Shown here one piece after another: positions 34,721 through 50,100 of a stretch of DNA of 64,000 nt (positions are counted from its first letter, which is position 1; each line of letters opens with the position of its first letter). This stretch comes from Allodiplogaster sudhausi (lineage: Eukaryota; Nematoda; Chromadorea; Rhabditida; Diplogasteridae): contig CALZFC010000270.1 in NCBI GenBank assembly GCA_945643635.1, positions 1,652,001 to 1,716,000 of the forward strand, given 5' to 3'. The position numbers were made by a program, and so were the translations under genes. The notes under the pieces are model-generated. The model did no database searches, was not told where the DNA came from, and was given only the letters and a program-made list of their open reading frames with translations.

Positions 34721-34951
34721 ATCTCTCTCCCTTTCTTTCTCTATCTCCCTCTCTCTGTCATTTGTCTAAGTTTCTCTCTCTCTCTCTCTCACTTCCTCTG
34801 TTCAAGTAAATGTCCCTTTACAACTAGCGTGACATTTTCCTGTTACCGAGTCGCATGTGGGTTTTGGATTTTTTTTTTGCTAGCTTGAGAGTATCAAGTT
34901 GAGAAGAATGTAAGAAAATTAATCGAGAACGACGGCAAGGAGAGAGGTGAA

Positions 34952-34982
<31 letters not shown>

Positions 34983-35292
34983 ACAAAACGAAAGAGAAAA
35001 AGCAAAAGGGGAAGTAGTAAATCGAAGGGAGTTAGAGAATTGAACTGTAAAGACATACGAGATTTCCTGATGGGTTAGTAGTTTAAGAGAGTGAGAAAGC
35101 AAGAAAACCTGATATGGAAAAGATAGGATGGAGTTGATTGTTCTCTCTTCTCCTGTACATATTTGCGTCTCTGCTTCTCTGCTTTTCTCCTATTTAGATA
35201 TCTGCTCTCTCTCGCTCTCAATCTCTCTCTCCTGTCACTCTCTCCCTTTCTATCTCTCTTTCTCTCGTCTCTTTCTGTCGTTCTCTATCTCA

Positions 35293-35346
<54 letters not shown>

Positions 35347-36134
35347 TCACCTGGCTCCGCCCTCCCTCTAATTCAACGCCTCCTCCCACCCTTCCCATAT
35401 GTCCTCAACTACTGACTGTGACCTTCTGTCTTCCTCGTATCTTGCCAAATTGCAATATTTATTGCATGGGAGACAATTAATTTTAAATTTGAAAATAGTT
35501 TTTCCATTTATAGTAAATATTTGGTTCTTCCGTCCCGTGGAGTAAATTTAGGGGAAAATAAAAAGGGGAATTGATATCCATATCGTTCAGATATCTCTTC
35601 CATCTTCAGCGATAACCACCATGGAATAGAAGATCCTCTCATATCTCCCACCGTCCTAATCCACTTATCCAAATCGGTGCGCCTATCTATGATTTACTGC
35701 ACAGGACACGCCTTACCCCCACATCGCCTACATTAAACCATCCCACCTTCTCCCCCCCCCCTCCCCCACCACTCAAGACTAACAGCCGTGGGAATATACA
35801 TGTCCATGTGATGAGCTAGAACATCGCGTGATTCGTATTATAGTGCTCTCTAGCTCTCTGCGCTCTCCATGCTCTGAACACTCTCTCACCGGCTTAGGCT
35901 AACGTGTCTGGAGTTCTCTCTGTGGCACTATCTCCATTTTTTCTTTCTCCTTCCCGCTCTCTCGCTAACTCTCTCTCCCTCGCTCTCTCCTTCTCGCGCT
36001 CTCTTTTATTTCTACCTGGCTCTCTCACACTTCCATTTTCATGTTCGCTCGCTCTCACACTGTCGGACTTGACGAATAGCGATAGGTCGATTGACACTCT
36101 CTTGCACCTTTTTTTATGGTTAAATATGGCTCAG

Positions 36135-36189
<55 letters not shown>

Positions 36190-36332
36190 AAATCTATAAT
36201 CTCCATATTTCTCCAGTGCTTTTCCGTTTCCTAATTTTCGGTTCCTTTGTCTATTTCTTCTACCACGTTTTCTTCCTACTCCGATTCTCTCTTCCCTCAC
36301 ACATTGACCTTTTCTGTCCCTTCTTCTCTCAG

Positions 36333-36375
<43 letters not shown>

Positions 36376-36519
36376 ATCCCCCTCTCTCTTTCTATCCCCC
36401 TCTCTCTGCCTTCCCTTCTCTCTTCTGCTCTATTCTTGCTCAGATCGTTATCAACACATCGCGCACGATAGATAGACAGTGTTGATTATTGTTATGGAGA
36501 GATCGGCTCTTCTCTTCCA

Positions 36520-36551
<32 letters not shown>

Positions 36552-37535
36552 GCTCTCTCTCTTTCTCTCGCACAGTGATAGCCTTATAATAATACACTGT
36601 AGCTTTGTTTTGACCAACTATTTTCTTCCCCAAGTTTACTATTTTTGTTAGACTAGACACGGTTGAATTTATAGGAAACATTCACCGCATTGCTTGTTAC
36701 GATGTTATTGCTCACTGTTACTGTTACTATGTCGAGTGTTGATTTTTGTTGTTGCGAAATGAATAGTATGAAGAATATGTCTCCTTTCACTTTTTCATCT
36801 TCTTGAAGAAGGACAAAAGAGGCGAAAGAAGAAGAAGAAGGAAGCGTTCACTAGAGAGATAAGACGATTGCGGCAGCACAAAAAGGGGATTCTGAACAGT
36901 CGATGACCTGGGGTCCCGCCGCGCCAGTGATTATAGTTGCCTGCAGTCGAACTATAATGCTGCAGAAAACGTCACAATTTTCGGAGAAGAAGGCCCAGTC
37001 GTTATCGCTTATCAAGAAAAGCACACATCAGAGTTTGGAAGATTCCCGGGTGCGCCTGTGGGGAGGGCAAGGGATCAGAGAGAAGAGGATGGAAGGTTAT
37101 CAGAGGACAGGAAGAGAACGGGCCGTGTTCTAGGAGGCCGGAAATGTAGTGGGGCATTACAGAGGGTGTTTGAATTAGAGAGAGAGAGAGAGAGAGAGAG
37201 AAAGAGGGTGAGAAGCGGAAGAGAAAATGGGGGGAGCGAGAGAAGGTAGAGGGAGGAGTGAGAGAGAGAGAGACAGAGAAGGCATAGAGAGCGAGAGAAG
37301 ATAAAGGGAGAGAGGGAGAGCGCGGAATTCGCAGCTTAACCGGATTAGCCAGACTCATATGATAGGCATTTCAGGTGTGTTTCTTTATTGCGAAAACTTT
37401 TCTGACATTCTTGAAGCTGTTTTTAAAATATTTTGGGGATGAGAGGGTAGTAGAGGTGAGAGAGAAAGAAAATAGAAAAAGAGACAAAATAGAGAGAGAG
37501 AGAGAGAGAGAGAAGGAGAGAGCGTAAGGGAGAAA

Positions 37536-37582
<47 letters not shown>

Positions 37583-38485
37583 GGAGCAAAAGGGAGGCTA
37601 ATAAATGGAGTGATGGCAGGAACGTGGTGTTCAGTCTGCGAACGAACACTGCGCGGGCAGAGGACGTAGACTGGAACTCGCATGGAGAGCGAGAGATTGA
37701 GGGGAGAGAGAGATAGAGACGGAGAGAGAGAGAGAGTGATAGGGAGAGAGGGAGAGAGAGAGATCGAGAGGGAGAGAGAGAGAGATAGAGAGAGAAAAGA
37801 GAGAGTGATAGGGAGAGAGAAGAGAGAGTGAAAGATCGAGGAATTTTAACAAAGAAAAAAGGAGAGAAAAGAGAGCCATTGATGAACTGCGGAAGTGAGA
37901 GAGATAGAAAGGGACAAGTGAAATCAGGGCAAAAAAAGTCGCGCGGCAACGAAATACGCAGACATAGTGCGTGGTAGGAGAAGAGTCGTAAAAAAAAGGC
38001 CTCTCTAAATGTGGCGAGATGAAAATTTCGCGAAAGATTGTATTGTTTTCCATGCTTAATTTAGGGATTAATAAAACTGAAGTGTTTTTTTTTCAAATTG
38101 ATTGATATTACCAGCTTTGAACGTGTCCTCGAAATTTGTTTTTTTTTTTTTAATTTAGTTGCTTTCTTCACCTCCTCCGGAACTTGTTTCCTTGTTTCAT
38201 TCTCTTACATCTCACCCAAACCATCACTAGCACACTCTCTCTCTCTCTAACTCATTCTGTTTCTCTCTCTCTCTCTAACTCACTCTCTTTCTCTCTGTTC
38301 TCTTTCTCTCACTCTCTCTCTCACTCTCTTTTCCTCACTCGCATCTTCTCCCTATTCCATCTCATGGAATATCGGAAAATCAACTTGATGTGTTCGTGAT
38401 CTTATTCTTAATTCGCTAATATAAATCTGAGAAAAGAGCAAATTCGTAAAAAAAAAGTATATTTTGAGCACCTCTTTTCTCCTAG
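34355..38485. other. Interval dominated by GA/CT microsatellites
   Basis: CT arrays at about 34675-34790, 35200-35343, 35830-36010, 36139-36188, 36330-36420, 36520-36570 and 38236-38335. GA arrays at about 34955-34982, 37175-37325, 37490-37580 and 37690-37830. Reading frames here are low-complexity shadows of the repeats. It probably includes the 5' part of the STAT-like gene, but I could not identify its first exon. Confidence 0.6.
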
Positions 38486-39788
38486 TCATCAAAGGTCGGC
38501 TTCTCTGAAAAAGTCACCGCCGAGCCTGCCTCTCCTCACTCTCTGAGTTTATCAGCGAAGACGCTTCCAAACACGACGGCAGCGACGGCGCCTTCTTCAG
38601 GTTTTTTTTTAAATTAATTTTAAAAAGCCTGAATTTGTAGCATATATTATATTAGATTTAAAACATTTAAACGTATTTAATCTTTTTTTAAATAGATTTT
38701 TGATTGCTAATGTTGTTTTTTTTCATTTAACCTAATAAGTTGTAGACCAAATGAGCACACATTGTGCGGAAGATAGAAAAATAAAATAAAATTTCAAAAT
38801 AGATAAACTTTAGGCACTCCGGCCTTTCCGGGCAATCAGCGAGCACCGCGGCATCGCCAGGTTTCAGCTTACTTTGTGATATGATATGATATGATATTTA
38901 TCTTTCGGTCATTCGAAGAATATATTGGAATATTCTTAAAATAAGTTATTTCGATCGATTAGAATAATATATGTAATTGCGCTTGATAATCGTTTGCTAT
39001 TAGAATAATATGGATTCGAATATACCAATTCACTCAATTCTCCATTTTCCCGGCTGCCCATCAGCAACAACAACAACGTCGCTGCTACACGTCGATGCTG
39101 GCAGGCGGGAGTGGCTGTACCGGCCAGCAACAACAGCTGCCACAGCAACATCAGCCATGCTGTCCCGCGGCAGCGGCCGCCACCGCCCACGGCAGTGGGA
39201 ATGGCCTCGAGGCCCTGCATAAGCTCGTCTATGAATTTGTTAGACATCATATTTAATCATCATTCATCACCTTTCTTTAAAGAATATATTAAATGTCTTT
39301 TAAAAATACTCTAGAAAAATTTGTTTGTAATTAATCTTCCGTTTCTCACAAGAGTCTCAAATAATTTGAATATATGCAATTTTTAAAATGGCGCCAAATT
39401 CAAAAATATGATTATGATTACTGTAGCTGTGCACGGTGGACACGGCGGTCGAGAGCGCGACGTCGGCCTCGCCCGCCCTCTCATCGCCCGCTCTCGTGCA
39501 CGTTTTCCATCGACTCGGCGCGCACATCGTGCACTTCTACGACAACAAAGTGCAAGGTGAGAGAGAGAGAGAGAGAGATAAAGAGATAGAGAGAGAGATA
39601 AAGACAGAGAGAGAGAGAGCGAGATAGAGAGAGCGAGATAGAGAGAGAGATAAAGAGATAGAGAGAGAGAGATAAAGAGATAGAGAGAGAGAGAGCGAGA
39701 TAGAGAGAGAGATAAAGAGAGAGAGAGAGAGAGAGAGAGATAGTCAGTCATAGAGAAAGAGACAGACAGAGAAGAAGATAGTGAGAGG

Positions 39789-39819
<31 letters not shown>

Positions 39820-40444
39820 CAAGATAGAGAGGGATGGTGTGAAGGGACAGGCAAACAGGAGAAGGTGGACATCAAAAAAGTGCGAGATAGAGAGAGGAAG
39901 AAGAAAAGAAGAAGAGAGAAATAAAGATAAAGATTACGGTTGATTTAAAAAGCTTGTTTGTTCTATTTAAAGTTTTTATTTATTTATATTTTTACAATTA
40001 TTTTATCGATTACTAATACCAAGTAAGTGCCTCTTGATTCTCTTCTGTTGTTAATGACGTCACGTGACGCTTTCTATTGACTGTTTTGATTTTTTTTTTT
40101 GCATAATACTCTCTCTTCCTCCTCGTTGTTAGTAGAAACGTGTCAATTCTCTCGCATACAAACACACCTGCAAAATGTGTGCAGGATTGCGTGCTGTTGT
40201 CATCCTTAATCCGTTGTTGTTTTTCTGACTTTTTGCCTTCTTCTTTATCTTTTTGCCTTCTTCTTTATCTTTTTGCCTTCTTCTTTATCTTTTTGCCTTC
40301 TTCTTTATCGTCTGTGCTCTGCTGTAGTTTCTTGCGCCGTATTCATGCTTCCTTCTACATATCTGTAAGTCTATTTCCGTCTATTTATCACCCCCTCTCT
40401 CTCTCTCTTTTCCTTGAGCTCTCTCTCTCTCTCGCTCTCCCTTA

Positions 40445-40481
<37 letters not shown>

Positions 40482-41112
40482 TCGCTCTCTCTCTCTCTCT
40501 CTCTGAGCTGTTTCTTCTTTATTCACTTTAGAAGTCAGATGATGTTGCATCGGCTTGCACCCCGATAGTGGTATTTGAGGCAGCATGTGAAATAGTGAAG
40601 AAAACATAGAAGAAGAGATCTAATAAGTGAAAGCGAGAGAGAGAGAGAGAGAGAGACAGAGACTGAGACTGACAGAGAGACAGTGTTAAAAGGCAATAAG
40701 TCGAAAAAGGAATAGTGAGAGAGACCTAGTGAGAGGTTATAGAAGACAGGTAGGCCTCATAACAGAGTCGAATGTGGATAATAAAGCTTTGAAGTTGTAT
40801 TGAAGTTGAAATGGTGAAACATCTTCTAGAATATGGTTCTTATGTAATACCTGTTCTACATAATAGGGTTTAAAAACCCGAAAAGAAGAACCTAAGAAAT
40901 CGACTGGGGACCAAAGGTCGTGTAGAATGTTTACGCAAATATAATAAATAAGAACCACATTGCCTCGCTTAGCAATTCTAACAGAGCTGGTCAGAGGTTG
41001 AGAAGCAGTGACAGAGAGAGAGTGGGGAGAAAGAGGGAAAGAGAGTGAAAGAGAGAAAGAAGGAAGAAGAGAGAGAAAGAGAGTGAAAGAGAGTGAAAGA
41101 GAGAAAGAAGGA

Positions 41113-41153
<41 letters not shown>

Positions 41154-41765
41154 GGAGATAGAGGAGGAAGGAGAGAGAGAGAGGAAGAAGAAATAGAGAG
41201 AGAGAGAGAGAGAGAGAGATGGACAGCTGATAAAGCAAAGCGTCTTGTTGACTGTTGACGAGCTCCATATTCGTGGCTATCGGGTGCCGCGTGAGAATGT
41301 TGCACCATCTCATCAAATATGAGTTGTTTTGCTAAAAAGAAAAGGGGAGCAGACTTCCCGAGAATGAATTAGTTTACAGAATTCATTTTAAAGAGGGGAT
41401 GAAGAAGTTAGCATTTAGAATAATTTTGCGTATTCCACAGCGCATCATTCGAATATTACTGCTTTATATGATCTCTGCATTTTACTTTTCTTTGAACAGG
41501 CATCTCTGCATGATGTATGTATGTACGTAGTGTGAAGGAAGTGTCCACTTACGAGATTGGAACACATCTCGTATGTGACAAGTTTTTGTGCAGGCTAGGT
41601 AATAAGAGCAACGGCCATTTCGTGAGAGAGAGAGAGAGAGCGAGAGAGAGAGAGAGAGAGAGAGAAAAAGATCGGCTGAGATTTATACCGCCTAAAAACC
41701 ATCCTATCTCTGTCCGACTAGAGTGTATGCTGCTATCACAACAACGAACGTACTGATAGAAGGAG

Positions 41766-41814
<49 letters not shown>

Positions 41815-41889
41815 TAGGATAGAGAGGGATATAGAGAGTGAGAGATACAGAGAGAGAGAACGACAAAGACCGGAGAGTGTTGAAAACAA

Positions 41890-41924
<35 letters not shown>

Positions 41925-43665
41925 TAGGGCGGAAAAGATGGCGAGACAGAAATTGCTCACTTTGTGACCAGCCCTCAATTTGGCCGTTAAAGAGGCATGG
42001 ACTCCGTGAACTGCGAACGGATCTGCCATGTTGGATTAGGCTGAAATGAGGCTATGCACCGGCCAAGGAACTTGCTGGCTATCTATGACTAAGCTTGCTG
42101 AATCGAATCGAATTAGTAGGAGGATATCACTGGTATCCCGGAAATGACACCACCTACATTTTGTTAACAATAAGTATAAGTATTTCTGATTTGTACTTAT
42201 CCAAGGGATTGACAATGAAGTTTTTTTTAATCAATTTTCACCAACGAACCTGAACTCCTTACCCGCTTCTCTGAAACGTTTTGTGGTTGCATCAGCCTGC
42301 CGACCGGTCTCTCTTTCGGTGTCTGCTCTTCCTTTTCCGTTCTCTCTGCTCTCTCTTTCTCTCTTTTTTTTGTCTGTCTATTTCCGTTCTCTCAATCTCT
42401 CTCTCTCGCTCTCTCTCTCTCTTCTCTCTCTCTCTCTTTCTCCCAACATCTCGTGATCATCAATCTAACTTGATTCATTAGATAGTACGACTGTTCGCCA
42501 TGCGTTTCTCGAAGGATCGCGTAGTGTTGATGAGGAAAGGTAAAGGTGGTTAAAATTAGACAATTGATACCCAAGGAAAAGTGATTAACTTAACTGCAAC
42601 TGAGTAGAAGAACTCAAATAATTCTGACTTTCGAAAGCTACTACCTTGTCTACACATTTATTCATGTACATGCGCGTGCAAATCTTCAAGATAATGCTAA
42701 ATGTTTTGGTTTTGGTGTCCTTGGGACTAAAATGAAGAAGAATGGTTTTTTTCTTTTTGCATTGTTTTGCACCCGTTTTGACAGTTCGATGGGTGCAAAA
42801 AAGGTTGGGTGGGAGTGGGTGGTGCAAATCAATGTTTATCACAAAGGCGCTGTCAAAAATAAATGTCGCCTAATCACTATGCATCATTATGATCTTTGGT
42901 ACCATAAGCCTTCTTCTCTTCTTCGCCACCTCTACTCTCTATGTCTCTTTGCCCCTGTTTTTATCCTTTTATTTTGAGGCTTCTCTTTTATGCCCACTTT
43001 ATCTATTCGTGCACCTTTCATATACTGATAACTTTAGGCGGTATTTACGTTTAGTCATGTTTGTTTACGGGTAAAATGCATGTCATGCAAGACCCTTTTT
43101 CTTGACTTTTCATTCCTCTTATCTCTCTCTCTCTATGTCAATCTCTCTCACTATCTCGCTCTTACTCTTTCTCTCTCACTCTCTCAATCACTCCCTCTCT
43201 CTCTTTCTTTCTCCCTCTCTCTCTTTCTCTCTCACTCTCTCATTCACTCCCCCTCTTTCTCTCTGTCTCTCTCTCTCTCCTTCTCTACCAACTCTCTCAC
43301 TCTTCCGATGGACTTGTCACTCACTCATTACAAGGCCAAAGTGTTGTTTCAAATGTGCACATGGAATACTGTAGCCTGGGCTTTTGTTTTGCAGATTTAA
43401 TAGTGAAGATTTTGTGAAAGAAAAAGTCTGACAACAACAACTATCAGCTATAAAGTGCCCAAGACTATTTTGGTGCGGTTAAAGACCAAAATAGATTATC
43501 AGATTGTTTTATCTGCCATAAAATTAATATTTTTTTCTTCATATTTAGAATGTTCTCTCAATGTCAGATGAAAGAAAATCTTGTAATAACGTTAGAAATA
43601 TGAAGAAGGAAGCGTGAATGTGTGTAGACTTCAAAGTTGACGAGGAAAGGGAAAGAAGAAGAAGA

Positions 43666-43705
<40 letters not shown>

Positions 43706-44577
43706 AAGAGAGGGCAGGATGATCAGCATTCCATATTGTACCACGTGACACAGTAGTACCTCTCACGAGGTGAGAAAGAACGTGTGACACGCCGTAAGAA
43801 TAACTTCACGAGTGTTGGCGAATGATTGAGTGATAATCAATCAATCTCTAATTCTGAGCAGGATCACTTCAAGGGAGATTGGGGAACATGGGAACATATC
43901 ACTTAAGCGCACGGAACCTAATGTAGCTTATTACTACCCATTTTTATAGTTTTTTTTTCTCTGATGCATTAAACTACAATTCTGTTATAACTGCAACAAT
44001 AACACTCATTGAAACCAAAACAGTCAGGTCGTTATCCAATATTAGAAAACATCCGGGACAAACATTTTTACCAATACTTAAAAAAAACCAATTTATATAA
44101 TTGACATATGCATATACAATTCATATTGGCAACGGGCATATAAAAGTGTCCTTTCTTTGGATGGGTGTGGTGCAATCCATTGCGGTACAATCCATTGCCA
44201 TGCACGATGTTGATCTATGCTGTTGCGTTCCGATTTCCCTGACGATTGCATCAGTTCTTCTTTCGAGATCAAACATTATACTCGATGGTTTTTTTAAAGA
44301 AATGAAACAGCACTTGTATATGTTTAGCATTGGGTTTCATCGAGAGATTTCAATGAGAGAAAGAGAAAGAGAGAGAGAGAGAGAAATTTCGAAAAAATAG
44401 AGAAGCAGAGAAATCGAACTCGGCTACGCGCAGCTGTCTTTCGTCGACAACGGCTCTTGAGACGCTGCGAATTTTTTTTCCTCATCTCGCCCTGTCCCGC
44501 ATCGTTACTCAAGGCGACTCCTGTAGTTTTCATGTGCAATTTGTTGCGTTCTCTCTCTGTCTCCCTCTCTCTGTCTC

Positions 44578-44608
<31 letters not shown>

Positions 44609-44896
44609 GTTTCTCTCTCTCCTTCTCTCTATCCTTCTCTCTCTACTTTTCTCTCTCTCTCTATCTCTTTCTCTCCTTCTCTCTTTCTACTTCTCTCTCC
44701 CTCTCTCTCTCACCTACTCATTCATACATATGTATGTCTGTATTTACTTAGCAAGTAGACTCTATACATTGTAGTATATGGATATGCATTTGTATTTTGC
44801 AGTCTTCATCTCTCTTTCCTATTTCATATTCCTGTTCTGAGTTGATTTTCTGTCACTCTCTCTAAATCTTTCTTGCTAACTCTTTCTCTATTCCTC

Positions 44897-44935
<39 letters not shown>

Positions 44936-47091
44936 GTCGTTCTGTCTCTCTGTCTCTCTCTCTCTCACTCACTCTCTCTCCCTCTCTTCCGATCGGCCAA
45001 TTGCACGATCAGCGTAACCGAGCCCAGTCGCACCAGCATCACGGCCCACGTGGGACTGTTTTCCACGACGAACCGGCGCCAAGGCAGAGAGAGAAGAAGA
45101 AGAGTGAAAGAGAGAGCGAGAGAGAGAGAAAAAGAGAGAGAGAGTGAGAGAGAGAGGAAGCGATAGCGAGAAATTGAGGAGATAGAGACATAAGTGAGAG
45201 AGAGAGAGAGCGGAGAAAAATAATAAAGGAAGTGAGAGAGAAAAGAGAGAGAGAGAGAAACATACTGCTCCTATAAGGAGAGCGCCTGCACAGAATGACC
45301 GCGAAGATAACTGAGCAGGAGGCCAAAAAAGGGAGAATTGATGCACTAGACAGATGGCGAAAAAAATTAATAGATTGCAAAATAAAAGATGCAGACAGTC
45401 GAATGGACACAGCTGGGGGCCAACAGATAGGGAAAGAATCTGTTTTCTTTAAAAATTTTACTGCTTACACATATGCTCAAGTATATTTGATATTTACAAT
45501 TAGAGAAAGAACGATAAATCCGCTATCCGGAATTAGGATGGGGCCAAAGAGTCCGAGACAGAGTAAGAGAAAGAGAGGGAGGGAGAAGGAGAGAAAAAGA
45601 GGGAGAGAGACGGAGAGACAGAGAGAGAGAGACAGAGAGAGAGACAGAGAGAGAGAGAGTGTGCCATGGAGGAGAGTCATGAGAGAAACAGACTCGGCCG
45701 AACACCGCTTCTTTATCTTTTTGCCTTTAGCGCACACATTCCAAAAGAAGGAGACGGAAGAAGAACTCTTTCTATAGCCATAAATCAAATCAGTCTGCAT
45801 AGAGTCCTTCTTTTCCCTTATCTTCTCTTTCTCTCTCTTCTCTCTATCTTTATTTTCTCTCTCACCCTATCTCTGCTCTCTCTCTCATTCTTCTTTATCT
45901 CATCTCACTCTCTCTCTCTCTCTTTCTCACTCTTCTGTCTTTCTCTCTCTATTTCTGCATCCTTTCCTTCCCACATCGCGCAACTAGAGATAGTATGAGC
46001 AAAAGAATAGGAGAGATAAAGAGAACGACTAATAAGATAAAAAAGATTTCATGAAAGAAAGGAAAGAAGGAGAGCGTAAGAGTGAAAGAGATTGAGATAT
46101 TGAAAGAGAACGATAGAGTGAAATGCATTTCGTGGAAGATTCGCGAAGCGTCACAGTGATGATAGCTCACGTGTAATTTTCTCCTTCCTCATCCACCTGC
46201 TGTTCACTTCTCTCTCTCTCTCCCTTCCTCTCTCTCTCACTCTCTCTCACTCTCTCACTCTCTCTTTCTTCCTTCTCCTGTGTCCTTTTCAGCAGATTTC
46301 TTTTCATTTTCTGAGCCTTTATCTGTCTCTTTCCCTCCCTTCTCTGTCTTTCTTTGCTTATTCTTCTCGCTCTCTCTCCCATTTCTCTTCTTGCCAACCT
46401 TTCATTCTCCAACTTTATTCTTACAATCAGTCGCGCATTCTTGTCGTCTCCTCCTACAAGGAGTGAACGATTTGTGCTCTTACTTGTCACAAAGCCAGCC
46501 GATCCATCTGTGACACATTGAAAGAATGGCACCAACTTTAACTAACTCTTTTTAGCCAAGAAAAGAGATTGACAGGCTAGCCAAATGGATGGATGATAAC
46601 AGAACGAAACACACACAAAAGAAACTGAATAAAATATACAGTTTCCTCGTTGAGTACGCACATGTATGTATTGTACGAAATATCCCACAGTTCGAGTGCG
46701 CCAACCACGAAAAGAAAAAAAAAATTTGTCTTTATTTAAAACACTTTTGGCGAGAAAATTTGACTTCCTAAAATGAGATTTGATCTTGCTTATTATATTG
46801 ATTGCTTCAGGCGATGATCCACTGCCGGCAGACGATGCGGCTTGCGAGGCAGAGTGGGCGACGCTCGCATGGCTACTACAGCTAGTCATCTCGAGGTGGA
46901 GATTGGAAGGCAGAGAGAGAGAGAGAGAGAGAGAACGAGCGAGAAAGAGAGAGAGAGAGAAAGAGAGGGTGGGAAAGATAGAGATGAGAGAGAAAGTGAG
47001 AGATAACAGAAATACATGTAGCTCAAAATACCGTCAGAATGCTGAGAGAACGAGGAAAAGTGTTTAAAGAGAAGCGAGAGCACTTGTGTGT

Positions 47092-47130
<39 letters not shown>

Positions 47131-50100
47131 AAGAAGAAGAACAAGATGAATGATACAGAGACAGATAGAGAATGTGAGAGAAAAAGAGAGAGAGAGAGAG
47201 AAATCCACTTCCCCCTGACGTCTCCTCTCTTTCTCTCTCGAGGGTGCAACTACTGCAGCGAGTGACGCCGGCCGCGCCGTCGCTGGCTGCCGCCTCCGAA
47301 GACGCCGCGACCCTCGATCATCAGTGCGGCTCTTTTTTTTCTTTTAAATTTTTACTTTTTTTCATATTTACTATTAATCGTTCCTAAAATAAATAGATAG
47401 AGTTATTTATTTATTTTGTCTTTATTCATCTATTTACCTATTAATTATTTTTTTCAAAATTAGAGGGACTTGCCAAATGCGGGTATTCCAGTGATGACTC
47501 CACTGAAGTCGTGATATGATTCGTTTTGTTTTTAAAGAATAAATTGTTGTTATTAAACTTTTAGTGCATCACATTTCATTGAAAATTGTACCCGCCTCCC
47601 TCCCACACAAGTTGAATAGTGTATTTTAAACATATTCGCTTTCCGGCTGAAAGTTCGTTTCTGTCGTTTTTTTAAGTACGTTCTCTGCGTACTTAAAAAC
47701 GAACTTTCCCGCCAGCTGGGCAAAGTATTATAATTTCTGCGCTGTGTGTAGTGCCCCTGGGGTGATACTAATGGAGAAAATCCAGATTGAATCTCATCCT
47801 GGTCGAACTCGTGAACAGTGCGCGTCCCGTGAATCCGCCGCTGCCTCTGCGAGATGGCGATCCGCTGTGGCAGGCATTCTACAAGGTTACTCTCCTATTC
47901 TTCCTTTCTGTCTCCTTTTTTTGTCTTTTTTCTTATTCCAAAACAACAAAAAAAAGAATCTATTACCTTCTTATTTTAATGTTGATTATTCAAACTCTTT
48001 GGATTAATCTTGAAGTGAAAAAATATATTTAACAATTGTTAATAATAATAATAATAATAACAATAATAATAATAATAATAATAAATATTACTTTTAATTT
48101 TACTTTTCCTCTCTTTTCTCAGCGCCTCTCCGAGACACTGCACTCTCTCCATGCGCTCTACTCACAACTCGAAAGGCCGGACGAGCGATTCGAAGAGAAC
48201 ATTCGGGTGCGTGGTGACATTGTTCTGTTGGAAATTAGAAAAGAAAGAGAGAAAAAAAGGAAAGGCGCGAGAAAAGAAAATTTGAAATCAAATATTCTTA
48301 ATGTATGAAATTTTCTAGCTCTTTGGCGATCGCCAACTTCTACCGTGCCTCGCTGCCTTTCGCGAGCTCTGCGTCAGGGTCTCCGATCAGCTGCAAGAGA
48401 CACTCAGGAGCACCCAAGTATATACATATATTTAGTATACCTATTCGAATTATTTATTGTTCTTTATTATTTTTTATTTATTGACTATTTTTCTTACTCG
48501 GAAATAATATAAATAAATAATATATTTAAAAAAAATTGGAAAAAAAACAACACATTGTTATCACTTGGAGGCAATATTTATGAAGGAAAAAAAGAAGAAA
48601 AAGTGAAATAGTAAATAATTCTCTTACTTCTAAAAGATGCGCAAGATGGCCGGCTTTGACGAGTCGACTGAAGAAGCTTCAGCGGCGCTCATCGCCTTCC
48701 ACTACAATGTCATGTACACGCTCGGCGTACTTGCGGCGAGGCTGCAGGTGAGAAAGTGAAAGAGAGAGAGCGAGCTAGAGTGAGAAAGTGAAAGAGCGAT
48801 TGAAAGGAAGAATGAGAGAGAGAGATTGAATAAGAGAGAGTGAAAGAGTGAGAGACAGAGAGAATGTGTAATAATTATTCATCGAATGTAAAAGACATCG
48901 TAAATTATAACTAAAACCAACGTCTCTATATGAAACCGCGATAGAAATGTGTCCTACAAAATTACTTACATCGCATTTTTCTGCTATATCACAATTCGTA
49001 TCCACTTTATCTGTTCAATGTCTCGTAAATGATAGAATAAAGATATTCTTTATTCGAACACTTTTCAAGGGCTTCCGCTTCGAGCTGCTACAGACGAAGG
49101 GCTGCATGCTGGCCGTGTCGTCAGATTCGATCAAGCCTCTTCTAGAGAGCGTGGTAGGGAAGAGAGACTAGAGATGCGAGCGGAAATGAGAAAGTAAGAG
49201 AGTGACAGAGAGAGAAAGAGAGGATTTTCTCCCTGATGTCAGGAAAAACGGCGCGAATTCAAAAGTGAGTTTTTTGGCCCTCTTTTCAGCTTCGCTGCAC
49301 CGAAAACCTGATCTCGGACGCGCTGTTCCCGTGCGAGCCCTCGTCTTGTTCCATTCTCGTCACTAATAATCTGTTTCCCTATCAGGTCTTATTAATGTTC
49401 ACATATATTTAATGAATGCAAATATACTAAGCATTCTATTCTTTTCTGAGAAGCGTCTACATACATACATATAAGATCTGCTGGCTATTTTCTTGAGCTA
49501 TTTTTAGTGTATCTATAATGTATTTTAGTGCGCCTGTCTCGCGCCCCCGCTCATCTTCAAGCACTTCAACCTCCAGATCGTCAGCGAGGAGACGGCGCAG
49601 CTCATTCAGGTGAGTAGACGATTATTGATAAGCGGGGAGGGGGTTGTATTGTCAAAGTTGAATGTGTTAATTGGTCGAGGAATTAGTATAGTAGTTTTTT
49701 TTCTTAGGTTTTTTTAAGAGGATAAATGACTCAAGTTGCTGATGTGTTTTCCTCCGGGGATAAGCGGGGTGAATAGATAAAATAATATAGTATTAAGATT
49801 TTAAAATTAAAAAGAAAAATTTAAACTTTGGAATAATATTATTTTAAGCGTCTCTCATTTTAAATAATAAGAAAACTACTACTCTAAACGTCTCTCATTT
49901 GAATTAACAAGAAAACTACTCTAAACGTCTCTCATTTGACAGGCCGAGATGCGCGCGGTCAAACTGGTGGGCGGAGTCGCGTCCACTGTCATTGCCGACG
50001 CCTTTCCGTCGGCCGCACTGCTCGCCATGAAGCCGACATCGGGCGTGAAACGGAACAATGCGACGGCGTCGGCCGGTAAGTGGCGAGAAAAGCCGCCGCC

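Noticed and set aside
36903..37133. Possible first exon of the STAT-like gene (MTWGPAAPVII)
   Set aside because: There is no supported donor that joins in phase to 38486 and no similarity to STAT N-termini.
34675..38335. Many long frames rich in Ser-Leu or Arg-Glu
   Set aside because: They are translations of CT and GA microsatellites, with no complex sequence, splice logic or conservation.
47744..47785. Candidate start ATG ([10 protein letters not shown]) for a separate gene at 47.77 kb
   Set aside because: That frame stops soon, while splicing at AATCCAG|A continues the upstream STAT-like frame in phase.
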